This document shows, one piece after another, positions 16,732 through 24,955 of a stretch of DNA of 64,000 nt (positions are counted from its first letter, which is position 1; each line of letters opens with the position of its first letter). Source of the stretch: Brevibacterium renqingii (GTDB taxonomy: Bacteria; Actinomycetota; Actinomycetes; Actinomycetales; Brevibacteriaceae); NCBI RefSeq assembly GCF_017808105.1, contig NZ_JADBHF010000009.1, forward strand, positions 62,001 through 126,000, in the 5' to 3' direction. Made by a program: the position numbers and the translations under genes. A model generated the notes under the pieces. The model had not been told where the DNA came from. It ran no database searches and saw only the letters and a list, made by a program, of their open reading frames with translations.

Positions 16732-18218
16732 CGTGAGGCCTTCCAGTCCTCGAACTTCGCCTTCCATTCGCCCTTGGGCGGGAAGAGTCCTTCGATGGGG
16801 TGACCGGCCGCGACCTGCTCGGCCACCCAGCCGTCCTCGGTCTCCTTCGCCAGGGCCGCATCGACGACCTCCTCGACGAGATCGCGGGGGATGACGATGG
16901 CACCGTCATCGTCGGCGACGATCACGTCTCCGGGCAGGACGGTGGCGTTGCCGCAGGCCACGGCCACGTCCGCTTCCCAGGGCACGTGCCGTCTGCCGAG
17001 CACCGCGGGGTTCTTGGCGGTGGCGAACACGGGCAGGATGCCGGCCACCTCGGCGGAGTCGCGGACCCCTCCGTCGGTGATGACGCCGGCGGCACCCAGT
17101 GACTTCGCACGCAGGGCGAGGATGTCGCCGAGTGTGCCAGAACCCGATTCGCCGCGGGCCTCGATGACGACGACTTCCCCAGGCCTGATCGAGTCGAAGG
17201 CCCGCTTCTGGGCGTTGAAGCCGCCGCCGTGAGATCTGAACAGGTCCTCACGGTTGGGCACGAAGCGCAGCGTCTTCGCGGTGCCGACGATCTTCGCTCC
17301 CGGCTTCAGCGGTGCGACGCCCTCGATGACGACATTGTTCAGCCCGCGAGCGCGCAGCTGGGCGGACAGGCCCGCGGTCGGGGCTTCTTCGAGCTTGGCG
17401 ACGATCCCTGCGTCCAGCGCGGGGCCGACCGGGGCCTCCTCGTCCGCGGGCGGCAGACCGGCGGCTTCGCGCGATCCCCAGGCGTCGGCGCTCAGCGCCT
17501 CGTCGATGCTCGGAAGGCTGCCGAGCTCGGCGTCGAAGTCGCCGGGTCCCTCGACCACGGTCGTCTTCAGCCGCCCGGAGCTCAGCTGGGTGCCTTCCCG
17601 CGCCGAGGTGGCCGTGACCTCGACCTCGACCGTGTCGCCGGGGACGACGACCGAGGATCCGGCGGGCGTGCCGGTGAGGATCACGTCACCGGGTTCGAGG
17701 GTGAGGTGCTGGCTGAGATCGGCGACGATCCGCGGCAGACTGAAGATGAGCTGCTGGGCGCTCGTTCCGTCGTCCTGGACGACTGCGCCGTTGACCCAGG
17801 TGCGGATGCGCAGGGATTCGGGATCCGCCTCGGCGGCGGGGATGAGCTCGGGACCGAGCGGGGTGTAACCGTCGCGGCTCTTCGAGCGCACGTTCGACCC
17901 CTTGTCCGGGGTCTTCATGTCATAGAGGCCGAAGTCGTTGGACGCGGTCACACCGGCCACATGGGACCAGGCCTGCGCCTCGGTGATGTTCCGGGCGGCA
18001 GTGCCGATGACGACGGCGATCTCTCCCTCGAAGGCGAGCAGCGAGGTCCCGGCGGGCCGTTCGATCGTCTCCCCCGTCGCGGCCGCAGAGCTGCTGGCCT
18101 TGAGGAAGTAGGACGGCTGTGCAGGACGCTTCCCGCGCTGGGCCGCGCGCGATTCGTAGGCCACATGCACGGCAATGATCTTGCCCGGACGGGCGGGAAC
18201 ACCAGCTGGAGTCGACAT
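16728..18218 (-). CDS. Fused fumarylacetoacetate-hydrolase-like / RraA-like enzyme
   Basis: Predicted decarboxylase and isomerase for 5-oxopent-3-ene-1,2,5-tricarboxylate and its hydroxy-diene product (HpaG/HpcE steps). Residues 1-240 are an FAH-family domain: SYFLKASSS, the metal-binding EGEIAVVIG, and ILTGTPAGSSVVVPGDTVEVEV. A linker of about 35 residues follows. Residues 275-496 are an RraA/4-hydroxy-4-methyl-2-oxoglutarate-aldolase-like domain: GALGDILALRAK-type motif (GTLGDILALRAKSLGAAGVI), TDGGVRD and PGDVIVADDDGAIVIP. In E. coli HpaG is two FAH domains, so this is a different fusion. ATG 18218 is preferred to a GTG at 18227. First gene of the operon. Confidence 0.85.
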   Translation of the reverse strand: MSTPAGVPARPGKIIAVHVAYESRAAQRGKRPAQPSYFLKASSSAAATGETIERPAGTSLLAFEGEIAVVIGTAARNITEAQAWSHVAGVTASNDFGLYDMKTPDKGSNVRSKSRDGYTPLGPELIPAAEADPESLRIRTWVNGAVVQDDGTSAQQLIFSLPRIVADLSQHLTLEPGDVILTGTPAGSSVVVPGDTVEVEVTATSAREGTQLSSGRLKTTVVEGPGDFDAELGSLPSIDEALSADAWGSREAAGLPPADEEAPVGPALDAGIVAKLEEAPTAGLSAQLRARGLNNVVIEGVAPLKPGAKIVGTAKTLRFVPNREDLFRSHGGGFNAQKRAFDSIRPGEVVVIEARGESGSGTLGDILALRAKSLGAAGVITDGGVRDSAEVAGILPVFATAKNPAVLGRRHVPWEADVAVACGNATVLPGDVIVADDDGAIVIPRDLVEEVVDAALAKETEDGWVAEQVAAGHPIEGLFPPKGEWKAKFEDWKASR

Positions 18219-18253
18219 CGATCTCACACCTCACTTCGATTGGCTTCACGAGA

Positions 18254-18269
18254 GATCGTATATGATACG
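18254..18269. promoter_or_regulatory. Probable GntR operator between the divergent hpa transcripts
   Basis: The 12-bp near-palindrome ATCGTATATGAT (18255-18266) lies in an AT-rich patch between the fusion gene (start 18218) and the transporter (start 18348). GATCGTATATGA recurs at 19812-19823 before the hydroxylase. Form and length fit sites of FCD-type GntR proteins. No binding data can be read from sequence. Confidence 0.6.
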
Positions 18270-18347
18270 GTTCCCGAGGACAAGTAATCCAGGACACAGC
18301 GAAGGTGTCCGGCAGACACCGCACATGCACGACAGGACACAGAAGTC

Positions 18348-19772
18348 ATGGCAGCACAGAAGCACACCCAGACCCGAGTGGCGTTCGCGACCGTCGTCGG
18401 CACGAGTATCGAATGGTACGACTACTTCCTCTACGCGGCGGCCTCGGGACTGATCTTCAACGAACTCTTCTTCGGCCCGCTCGGCTCGACGCTGTCGACC
18501 ATGGTCGCCTTCGCGACCGTCGGCATCAGTTTCCTCTTCCGGCCGCTCGGCGCCTTCCTCGCCGGACACTACGGCGACAAGCTCGGCCGCCGGGTGGTCC
18601 TCATCATCACCCTCATCGCCATGGGTGCGGCCACGGCGCTCATCGGCTTCCTGCCGACCTACGAATCGGCAGGCGTCCTCGCCCCGATCCTGCTCATCGC
18701 CCTGCGCATCGTCCAGGGGATCTCGGCCGGAGGCGAATGGGGCGGAGCGGTTCTGCTCGCAGTCGAGCATGCGGACGAGAAGTCCCGCGGGCTGCGCGGC
18801 TCCTTCCCGCAGATCGGCGTCTCGATCGGCCTGCTCCTGTCCTCGGGAGTGCTGGCGCTGATGACCTCGATCGCCCCGGGCGATGCCTTCCTCGAATGGG
18901 GCTGGCGGGTGCCTTTCTACCTCTCCGTCGTGCTCGTCTTCGTCGGCTATTGGATCCGTCGGGGCGTCGAGGAGTCCCCGGTCTTCCACGAGATCGCCGA
19001 ACGCAAGGAGCAGGTGACGAACCCGCTGGGCAAGCTGTTCAAGAGCCATTGGCTGCTCGTCGTCCTCGCCTCGCTGGTCTTCATGGGCAACAACGCGGCC
19101 GGATACATGACCACCGGCGGCTACATCCAGAACTACGCCACGGATCCCGCCGGCCCCATCGGCCTCGAGCGCGGTCCCGTGCTGTGGGCCGTGGCCGCCT
19201 CGGCGGTGTCCTGGCTGGTCTTCACGATCATCGCCGGTGCCGTCTCGGACCGGGTCGGGCGCAAGAACTGCTATCTCCTCGGCTGGGCCTTCCTGCTCAT
19301 CGGCATCGTCGCCCTGTTCCCGCTGGTCAACACCGGCAGCGCCGGAATGCTCCTGCTGGGGCTCATCGTCCTCACCGTCGGGCTCGGTTTCACCTACGGC
19401 CAGCAGCCGGCGATGTACGCCGAGCTCTTCCCCTCCAGCGTCCGCTTCTCCGGAGTCTCGGTCTCCTACGCCATCGGCTCGATCCTCGGCGGGGCCTTCG
19501 CCCCGACCATCGCGAAGGGCCTGGTGTCGGCGACCGGCACGACGGCCTCGGTGGCCCTGTACCTGGCAGTCGTGGCCGTGCTCGCCCTGGCGGCAACCTC
19601 GGTCCTGCGCGATCGCACCGGGATTCCGCTCGGCCCCGACCATGAGGACGAGCAGGCGGTCAGCCCGGTCATCGGGATCCGCTCCAAGCACCGCGACGAC
19701 GTCGAGCGCCGCGGACAGGACAAGCACCGCGGTCCGGACAAGCACAGCGTCGAGGCGACCGCGCGCGAATGA
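18348..19772 (+). CDS. MHS-family MFS transporter, probable hydroxyphenylacetate importer
   Basis: Proton-coupled uptake of an organic acid across the inner membrane. 474 residues with 12 predicted helices. The family start TRVAFATVVGTSIEWYDYFLYAAAS is shared with shikimate, proline/betaine and citrate carriers, the GHYGDKLGRR loop lies between helices 2 and 3, and the GISAGGEWGGAVLL signature is near residue 130. It is transcribed divergently from the homoprotocatechuate operon and followed by the hydroxylase gene, so hydroxyphenylacetate is the likely cargo. A probable GntR site lies about 80 bases upstream. Confidence 0.88.
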   Translation: MAAQKHTQTRVAFATVVGTSIEWYDYFLYAAASGLIFNELFFGPLGSTLSTMVAFATVGISFLFRPLGAFLAGHYGDKLGRRVVLIITLIAMGAATALIGFLPTYESAGVLAPILLIALRIVQGISAGGEWGGAVLLAVEHADEKSRGLRGSFPQIGVSIGLLLSSGVLALMTSIAPGDAFLEWGWRVPFYLSVVLVFVGYWIRRGVEESPVFHEIAERKEQVTNPLGKLFKSHWLLVVLASLVFMGNNAAGYMTTGGYIQNYATDPAGPIGLERGPVLWAVAASAVSWLVFTIIAGAVSDRVGRKNCYLLGWAFLLIGIVALFPLVNTGSAGMLLLGLIVLTVGLGFTYGQQPAMYAELFPSSVRFSGVSVSYAIGSILGGAFAPTIAKGLVSATGTTASVALYLAVVAVLALAATSVLRDRTGIPLGPDHEDEQAVSPVIGIRSKHRDDVERRGQDKHRGPDKHSVEATARE

Positions 19773-19811
19773 CCTGCGACAACGGTGACCGGGACCACCA
19801 CCGGATCATCG

Positions 19812-19823
19812 GATCGTATATGA
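19812..19823. promoter_or_regulatory. Second copy of the GATCGTATATGA element, before the hydroxylase
   Basis: Exact 12-base match to 18254-18265, 50 bases before the hydroxylase ATG. It suggests the hydroxylase has its own promoter under the same regulator even though the transporter gene ends only 100 bases upstream. Confidence 0.5.
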
Positions 19824-19873
19824 ACTGTTAGTATTCGAGTATCACGACGACGTGTCATGAACCGGAGGTTGAC

Positions 19874-21805
19874 ATGCATTTCCATCAGAACGGCTACGTG
19901 TCCGCTGACCCGCGGATCGAAGAGGCCGCCGGGTACGGAATCGATCGCAGCCAGGACCTGCCCGATGAGGTCGATGTCCTCATCGTCGGCAGCGGACCCG
20001 CCGGGATGATCGCGGCCGCCCAGCTCTCGCAGTATCCCGAGGTCAATGCCCGGATGATCGAGAAGCGCGGTTCCCGCCTGGTCATCGGTCAGGCCGATGG
20101 GATCCAGGCCCGTTCGGTCGAGACCTTTCAGGCGTTCGGCTTCGCCGAGGAGATCATGCGCGAGGGCTACCACATCACGGAGATGTCGTTCTGGAATCCG
20201 GACCCGGAGAACCCCGAGCACATCATCCGCACTGGTCGGCCCAAGGACGACGAACACGGAATCAGCGAGTTCCCGCACCTCATCGTCAACCAGGCTCGGG
20301 TTCTCGACTACTTCGCCCAGTTCGCCGTCCAGTCCCCGGGCCGGATCACTCCCGACTACGGCATCGAATTCGTCGACCTCGCCGTCGACAGCGGTGCCGC
20401 GGACTCCCCCGCGACGGATCATCCGGTCTCCGTCACAGTCCGCTACACCGCCGGTGAGCGCGCCGGCGAGGAGCGCATCATCCGGGCCGGCTACGTCGTC
20501 GGATGCGATGGAGCCCGCTCGAAGGTGCGTTCGTCCATCGGTCGCACGATGACCGGTGACCAGGCCAACCACGCCTGGGGCGTGATGGATGTGCTCGCGA
20601 ATTCGGACTTCCCCGATATCCGAACGAAGTGTGCGATCTCCTCGAAGCACGGCAACATCCTCCACATCCCCCGCGAGGGAGGACACCTGTTCCGCATGTA
20701 CGTCGACCTCGGCGAGGTTCCCGAGGACGACGCGCGCCAGGTGCGGCAGACGAGCATCGACGAGATCATCCGCCGGGCGAACGCGATCATCGCGCCCTAC
20801 AGCCTCGATGTGAAGAACGTGGCCTGGCATTCGGTCTACGAGGTCGGACATCGTCTCACCGATGCCTTCGACGACACCGACGAGACCGACCCGGGCTCCT
20901 CCTGCCCTCGGGTGTTCATCACCGGCGACGCCTGCCACACGCATTCGGCGAAGGCCGGGCAGGGCATGAATGTGTCGATGCAGGACGGGTTCAACATCGC
21001 ATGGAAGCTCGGTCAGGTCGTCTCGGGCCGGTCGTCGACGGAGCTGCTGCGGACCTATTCTGCCGAGCGTCAGGTGACGGCGAAGAACCTCATCGACTTC
21101 GACAAGGAATGGTCGACGCTCATGGCGACCCCGCAGGAGGAGCTTCCCGACAAGGCTTACCTCGAGGACTTCTACGTCAAGACCGCCGAGTTCCCCGCCG
21201 GCTTCATGACCGAGTACACAGAGTCGATGATCACGACATCCTCGAAGCATCAGGACCTGGCCGACGGGTTCCCGATCGGCAGACGGTTCAAGTCCGCACG
21301 CGTCCAGCGCAGCTGCGATGCGAACTTCATCCACCTCGGTCATGAGGCCAGGGCCGACGGTCGCTGGCGCATGTACGTCTTCGCGGATCGCGCCGCGCCG
21401 ACTTCCGGTGAGGGCGACGCCGGAACCGCCAGGTCGAAGGTCGAGGCCCTGGCGTCGTGGCTCGAATCCGATCCGGCCTCCCCGCTGGTGGCCTATCGGC
21501 GGGAGGGTGAGGACCTCGACGCCCTCATCGAGCTCAGCGTGGTCTACCAGCAGGAGCACAAGGAGTTCTCGTTCCCCGATGTGCCGACCGTCTTCCGCCC
21601 GCACGTGGGTGCCTTCGGCCTCGAGTACGTGGAGAAGATCTATGCCGCCCTGCCCGATGAGGACATCTTCGCCGCGCGCGGGATCAGCCGTGACGGCGCC
21701 GTCGTCGTCGTGCGACCCGACCAGTACGTGTCCGGCATCTTCCCGCTCGAGGCACATGCCGAGATCGGTGAGTTCTTCGCCGGAGTCTTCGCCCCTGTGA
21801 AGTGA
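19874..21805 (+). CDS. FAD-dependent aromatic hydroxylase (phenol 2-monooxygenase / 3-hydroxybenzoate 4-hydroxylase type)
   Basis: Single-component flavin hydroxylase of 643 residues, the size of MobA-like 3-hydroxybenzoate 4-hydroxylase. FAD motifs: VLIVGSGPAGMIAAAQL (about 36), the DG motif YVVGCDGARSKVR (about 210), and RVFITGDACHTHSAKAGQGMN (about 350). Residues 440-643 form the thioredoxin-like C-terminal domain of phenol hydroxylases. In this island it probably turns 3- or 4-hydroxyphenylacetate into 3,4-dihydroxyphenylacetate, since no HpaBC-like pair is present. True substrate is open. ATG 19874 follows AACCGGAGGTTGAC. Confidence 0.86.
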   Translation: MHFHQNGYVSADPRIEEAAGYGIDRSQDLPDEVDVLIVGSGPAGMIAAAQLSQYPEVNARMIEKRGSRLVIGQADGIQARSVETFQAFGFAEEIMREGYHITEMSFWNPDPENPEHIIRTGRPKDDEHGISEFPHLIVNQARVLDYFAQFAVQSPGRITPDYGIEFVDLAVDSGAADSPATDHPVSVTVRYTAGERAGEERIIRAGYVVGCDGARSKVRSSIGRTMTGDQANHAWGVMDVLANSDFPDIRTKCAISSKHGNILHIPREGGHLFRMYVDLGEVPEDDARQVRQTSIDEIIRRANAIIAPYSLDVKNVAWHSVYEVGHRLTDAFDDTDETDPGSSCPRVFITGDACHTHSAKAGQGMNVSMQDGFNIAWKLGQVVSGRSSTELLRTYSAERQVTAKNLIDFDKEWSTLMATPQEELPDKAYLEDFYVKTAEFPAGFMTEYTESMITTSSKHQDLADGFPIGRRFKSARVQRSCDANFIHLGHEARADGRWRMYVFADRAAPTSGEGDAGTARSKVEALASWLESDPASPLVAYRREGEDLDALIELSVVYQQEHKEFSFPDVPTVFRPHVGAFGLEYVEKIYAALPDEDIFAARGISRDGAVVVVRPDQYVSGIFPLEAHAEIGEFFAGVFAPVK

Positions 21806-21809
21806 GCTC

Positions 21810-22355
21810 TCATGCGGCGGGGCCGTGGTGCTTCTTCGAGCAGCGTTTGAGTCGTGCTCGTCGGTGCCGGGTCTTTCGGGCTTCGGCGGTCAATCCGCAG
21901 ACTCCGGCCGCGACGAAGCACAGACTGCCGAGGATCCAGAAGACGAAGCCCGGCGCCGGATAGGCGATCTCCATCCCGCCGGCGGGAAGACCGCTTGCAG
22001 TCTGCCCGTCCCAGATCAGGAACGGCGGGTCGACGACCATCTGCAGCAGTCGCAGGCACAGCACTGTGCCGAGGACGATCGCGGCCACCGACCACCATTT
22101 GGATGCGGCGAGCAGCCAGGCCGTGACCGCACCGGCGAGGATCACGATCCAGAGCAGGAGGTAGACCTCGTCGAGGTCATTCATGTCGATGGGCGACAAG
22201 CCGAGGGAGGTGACCCGGATCCGCGTCGAATCCGGGTCACCGCTGTCGAGGACGGGAACGACGATCGTGATCATCCAGCACGCCACCGCGCCCAGCGGCA
22301 GCACTCTGGCCGCGAGATTCAGTCGTCGACCGCCGTCACTGTCTGGTCTGTCCAT
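21810..22355 (-). CDS. Small membrane protein of unknown function
   Basis: 181 residues with four predicted membrane helices (about 15-35, 62-85, 88-110 and 140-160) and a very basic C-terminal tail (RKTRHRRARLKRCSKKHH). No family recognised. It converges on the hydroxylase with only four bases between stops. The ATG sits in the right arm of a 9-bp inverted repeat (22353-22361 with 22373-22381), so start-codon access could be controlled. Confidence 0.6.
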   Translation of the reverse strand: MDRPDSDGGRRLNLAARVLPLGAVACWMITIVVPVLDSGDPDSTRIRVTSLGLSPIDMNDLDEVYLLLWIVILAGAVTAWLLAASKWWSVAAIVLGTVLCLRLLQMVVDPPFLIWDGQTASGLPAGGMEIAYPAPGFVFWILGSLCFVAAGVCGLTAEARKTRHRRARLKRCSKKHHGPAA

Positions 22356-22444
22356 GAGAACGATTCTCCGCGGTTCTCATGTGCCGGATGTTCCGGTGAT
22401 GTTGCAGATCCGACACCGCCCGGACCGTCACCGCCAGGGGCCGT

Positions 22445-24031
22445 TCAGTCGGGACCGAAGACCATGAGCGCCAGCTGCTCTTCGAAGGGATTGCCTGCGA
22501 GGCAGTCTGCCGAGGGGCGCAGATGCCGGTTGCGTCTGCGCCATTCGGCGATCTGTCGGGCACGGGTGCAGTATCGAGGCGGAAGCTTCCGGGGAAGCTC
22601 GGCGGGCGGTTCGATCCTCACGGTCTCGCTGGACCGGTGTTCCGGAAGCCCGGGCTCCTCCCGGGCCCCGGGTCGCTCCGGCTCGAGGAACCGGGAGAAG
22701 ACCATCCTCCAGTCCTCTGCCGGCGGCAGCGGCCCGGCGGAGTCCGCGCAGGGCCCGGCGCGGGGGTAGCGCATGCGGCGCACGACCGGCGGGGTCATCA
22801 CCTCGTAGGTCCGTCCGCCGGGTGTCGTGACCGTCAGTCCCTCAGCGGTGGCATCGTGCCTCCAGCCCGGATGCTCCTTCGCATAGTTGCAGGCCGCACA
22901 CAGTCCCGAACCGTTCTCCCAGGTGGTCTGCCCGCCATCGGCGTACGATTCGGCGTGATCGGCGTGTCTGATGGGAGCATCGCACCAGGGGGTGCGGCAC
23001 ACGTCGTCGCGGAAGACGATCATCTGACGCAGCCTGCCGGAGAACTCCCGGCCGCGCGCTTCCATCCTCACCAGCTGTCCGTCCTCGGGCCGGGCGAAGA
23101 GTCTGCTGACGAACACCCGCGCCTCATTCGCGGTGACGAACTCGCGAGCCGTCTTCGCAGGCAGCGGACCGTATCCGGGCAGCCAGGCGGGCACCATTCC
23201 GTCGGAGAGCAGTGATTCGGCCTCGACCAGCATATGGATCTCCGCGGGCACGGCCGACGCCGTCGCCTGTCCGCTCAGTCGTTCGACGAAGGTGTCGGCG
23301 ATGACCTGCTGCCGGTTCCGCCCGTTCGCCGAGCCGCCGGCGATGATCGTGTCGGCTCCGGACTTGAGGCTCTCAAAGGCGGCGAGCGCCTGCGGCATCG
23401 GCAGTATCGCCGAGACCCGTCCCATGGCGTCGTCGAGCGGAGTGAGACTCACCCGCCGGTGCGACGCCGCCTTCGCCGCGCGCTTCGCAGCCGCCTCGGC
23501 GTCCATTTCGCAGCTCATCGCCCGCACTTCGGTGCGCAGGCTGCGCAGTCCCGCCGGTTCCAGACTGCGCTTCATCCTGGAGTCGACTCTGCGGCGGTCA
23601 TCGGGACGGAGCACTGCGGTCTCCTCGACCATGATGCGCGCCTTGTCCTCGGAGATCCTGCCCATCGCCAGCGCCTCGAACGTCTGGGGCATGCCGTTGA
23701 CGACCGTGCGGGCCGTGCTCAGGAACTTCCGCCCCGAACCGGGCGAGACCCTCTTGGCCAGACCGACCTCATCGCCGGCGCGGACGCCGCATTCACGCGC
23801 GGGCACCCCATTGGTCCGGTCCCGTTCGCGGCGCAGCTTCTCGAAAGCCACGGCCTCTCTGGCCTGGACCGACGCGACAGTGGCTCTGAGTTCTTCGAGC
23901 GCAGTGATCCTGGCAAGCGTCTCTGCCTCGGTGCCGCCGGTGGGCAACGCACGCAGGCAGGCTCCGAACCGAGCGATCTCGGCCAGCGGATCGGGCCTCT
24001 CCATCGGGTCCCGGACGGTGTCGGCGTCCAT
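22445..24031 (-). CDS. DUF222 / 13E12-family HNH endonuclease-like protein
   Basis: 528 residues of a family with many copies in actinobacterial genomes. The N-terminal half is the helical DUF222 domain (LARITALEELRATVASVQAREAV onward); an HNH domain begins near residue 330, with FRDDVCRTPWC, the IRHADHAESYADGG core (His-Asp-His) and GLCAACNYAKEHPGW. The zinc-binding Cys pairs are intact, so the nuclease fold looks functional. Biological role is not established; the family is often linked to mobile DNA but no other mobility gene is nearby. Confidence 0.85.
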   Translation of the reverse strand: MDADTVRDPMERPDPLAEIARFGACLRALPTGGTEAETLARITALEELRATVASVQAREAVAFEKLRRERDRTNGVPARECGVRAGDEVGLAKRVSPGSGRKFLSTARTVVNGMPQTFEALAMGRISEDKARIMVEETAVLRPDDRRRVDSRMKRSLEPAGLRSLRTEVRAMSCEMDAEAAAKRAAKAASHRRVSLTPLDDAMGRVSAILPMPQALAAFESLKSGADTIIAGGSANGRNRQQVIADTFVERLSGQATASAVPAEIHMLVEAESLLSDGMVPAWLPGYGPLPAKTAREFVTANEARVFVSRLFARPEDGQLVRMEARGREFSGRLRQMIVFRDDVCRTPWCDAPIRHADHAESYADGGQTTWENGSGLCAACNYAKEHPGWRHDATAEGLTVTTPGGRTYEVMTPPVVRRMRYPRAGPCADSAGPLPPAEDWRMVFSRFLEPERPGAREEPGLPEHRSSETVRIEPPAELPRKLPPRYCTRARQIAEWRRRNRHLRPSADCLAGNPFEEQLALMVFGPD

Positions 24032-24082
24032 ATGAAGACGGTACCGCGCGGCACTGACACAGCCGAGAACCGAAGGCTGCTC

Positions 24083-24694
24083 CTACCGGACCCCGCGCTG
24101 GATCCGGTTGAGGACCATGTCCATGGCCACGATGTTGTGGCCGCCGTCGGGAATGATGACGTCGGCGTTGCGCTTCGAGGGTTCGACATACAGTTCGTGC
24201 ATCGGCTTGACCGTGCCCAGATACTGGTCCTCGACCGACTGCAGGGTCCGTCCGCGATCGACGACATCGCGCTTGATCCGACGCAGCAGACGCACATCGG
24301 CATCGGTGTCGACGAAGAGCCTGATGTCGAGCAGACTGCAGATGCGAGGCTCCGCGAAGATGAGGATCCCCTCGACGATGATCACCGATGAGGGCTCGAC
24401 CAGGGTCGTGTCATCGCTGCGATTGTGGATCGAGAAGTCGTAGACCGGGCTCTCGACCGGTCGGGAGGCCCGCAGCGCCGTGAGATGGTCGACGAAGAGA
24501 TCGTTGTCGAAGGCGTCGAGATCGTCGTAGTTGACCTTCTCGCGCTCCTCGTAAGTCAGCTCGTCGCGCCGTCTGTAGTAGTTGTCGTGGTAGAGCACGG
24601 AGGGCGGGCCCTCGCACTTGTCCAGCAGCGCCCTGGTCAGCGTCGTCTTTCCGCTGCCGGTGCCGCCGGCCACGCCCACAACCAAAGTCTCCAC
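24083..24694 (-). CDS. udk: Uridine kinase
   Basis: Phosphorylates uridine (and cytidine) in pyrimidine salvage. 203 residues: Walker A VGVAGGTGSGKTTL at the N-terminus, HDNYYRRRDEL (substrate-binding region), VIIVEGILIFAEP (Walker B-like) and DADVRLLRRIKRDVVDRGR (lid). GTG at 24694 is chosen because GGAGGAG lies nine bases upstream and family proteins start just before the P-loop. Divergent to mgtE. Confidence 0.93.
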   Translation of the reverse strand: METLVVGVAGGTGSGKTTLTRALLDKCEGPPSVLYHDNYYRRRDELTYEEREKVNYDDLDAFDNDLFVDHLTALRASRPVESPVYDFSIHNRSDDTTLVEPSSVIIVEGILIFAEPRICSLLDIRLFVDTDADVRLLRRIKRDVVDRGRTLQSVEDQYLGTVKPMHELYVEPSKRNADVIIPDGGHNIVAMDMVLNRIQRGVR

Positions 24695-24847
24695 GGTTCG
24701 GTTCTCCTCCTCGGCTTCGCTCCTCCCCAAATCTATACCAGCCGGCTGCGAGCGCACTCCCCCCGGTTTCCGTTCGGCTCACCGGATTCGGTTAGACTCG
24801 GATCGCGCTTCAAGGGCGCGCACGGAAGTTCCTTCGAGCAGATTCCA

Positions 24848-24907
24848 GGGAGGTGGTAGTCAATGGATTCCGACAGTCGATTGTGCCCCCTCCCCCACCT
24901 CCGCTGA
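24848..24907 (+). promoter_or_regulatory. Leader with short peptide and SD-sequestering hairpin before mgtE
   Basis: A ribosome site GGGAGG (24848-24853) precedes ATG 24863, which opens a 14-codon frame, MDSDSRLCPLPHLR, ending at TGA 24905-24907. The site itself pairs in an 8-bp stem: GGAGGTGG (24849-24856) with CCACCTCC (24895-24902), the latter inside the end of the small frame. Translating the peptide would open or shift this stem. It lies 48 bases before the mgtE ATG. See the finding on magnesium control. Confidence 0.55.
24863..24907 (+). CDS. Predicted 14-residue leader peptide upstream of mgtE
   Basis: MDSDSRLCPLPHLR. Two acidic residues at positions 2 and 4, then a Pro-Leu-Pro, then a basic end. 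The layout recalls E. coli MgtL (as I remember, [17 protein letters not shown]), where acidic and proline codons destabilise ribosomes at low Mg. Support here is the good ribosome site, spacing of nine bases, and position before a magnesium channel gene. Chance cannot be excluded for so short a frame. Confidence 0.45.
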   Translation: MDSDSRLCPLPHLR

Positions 24908-24955
24908 CGCCTGCCGGACTCGCACGCGTCGACTCGACTCTGCTTGGAGTACGTC

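Noticed and set aside
11755..21805. Homoprotocatechuate island as a recently acquired mobile region
   Set aside because: No integrase, repeat, tRNA boundary or change in base use was seen; the dioxygenase looks native to the genus.
22445..24031. HNH/13E12 protein as part of a phage-defence or mobile element
   Set aside because: The family is widespread and scattered in actinobacteria and no partner gene or element end is nearby.
24695..24955. M-box (ykoK) magnesium riboswitch before mgtE
   Set aside because: I could not lay out the conserved M-box core; the region is short and better explained by the small frame and simple hairpin.
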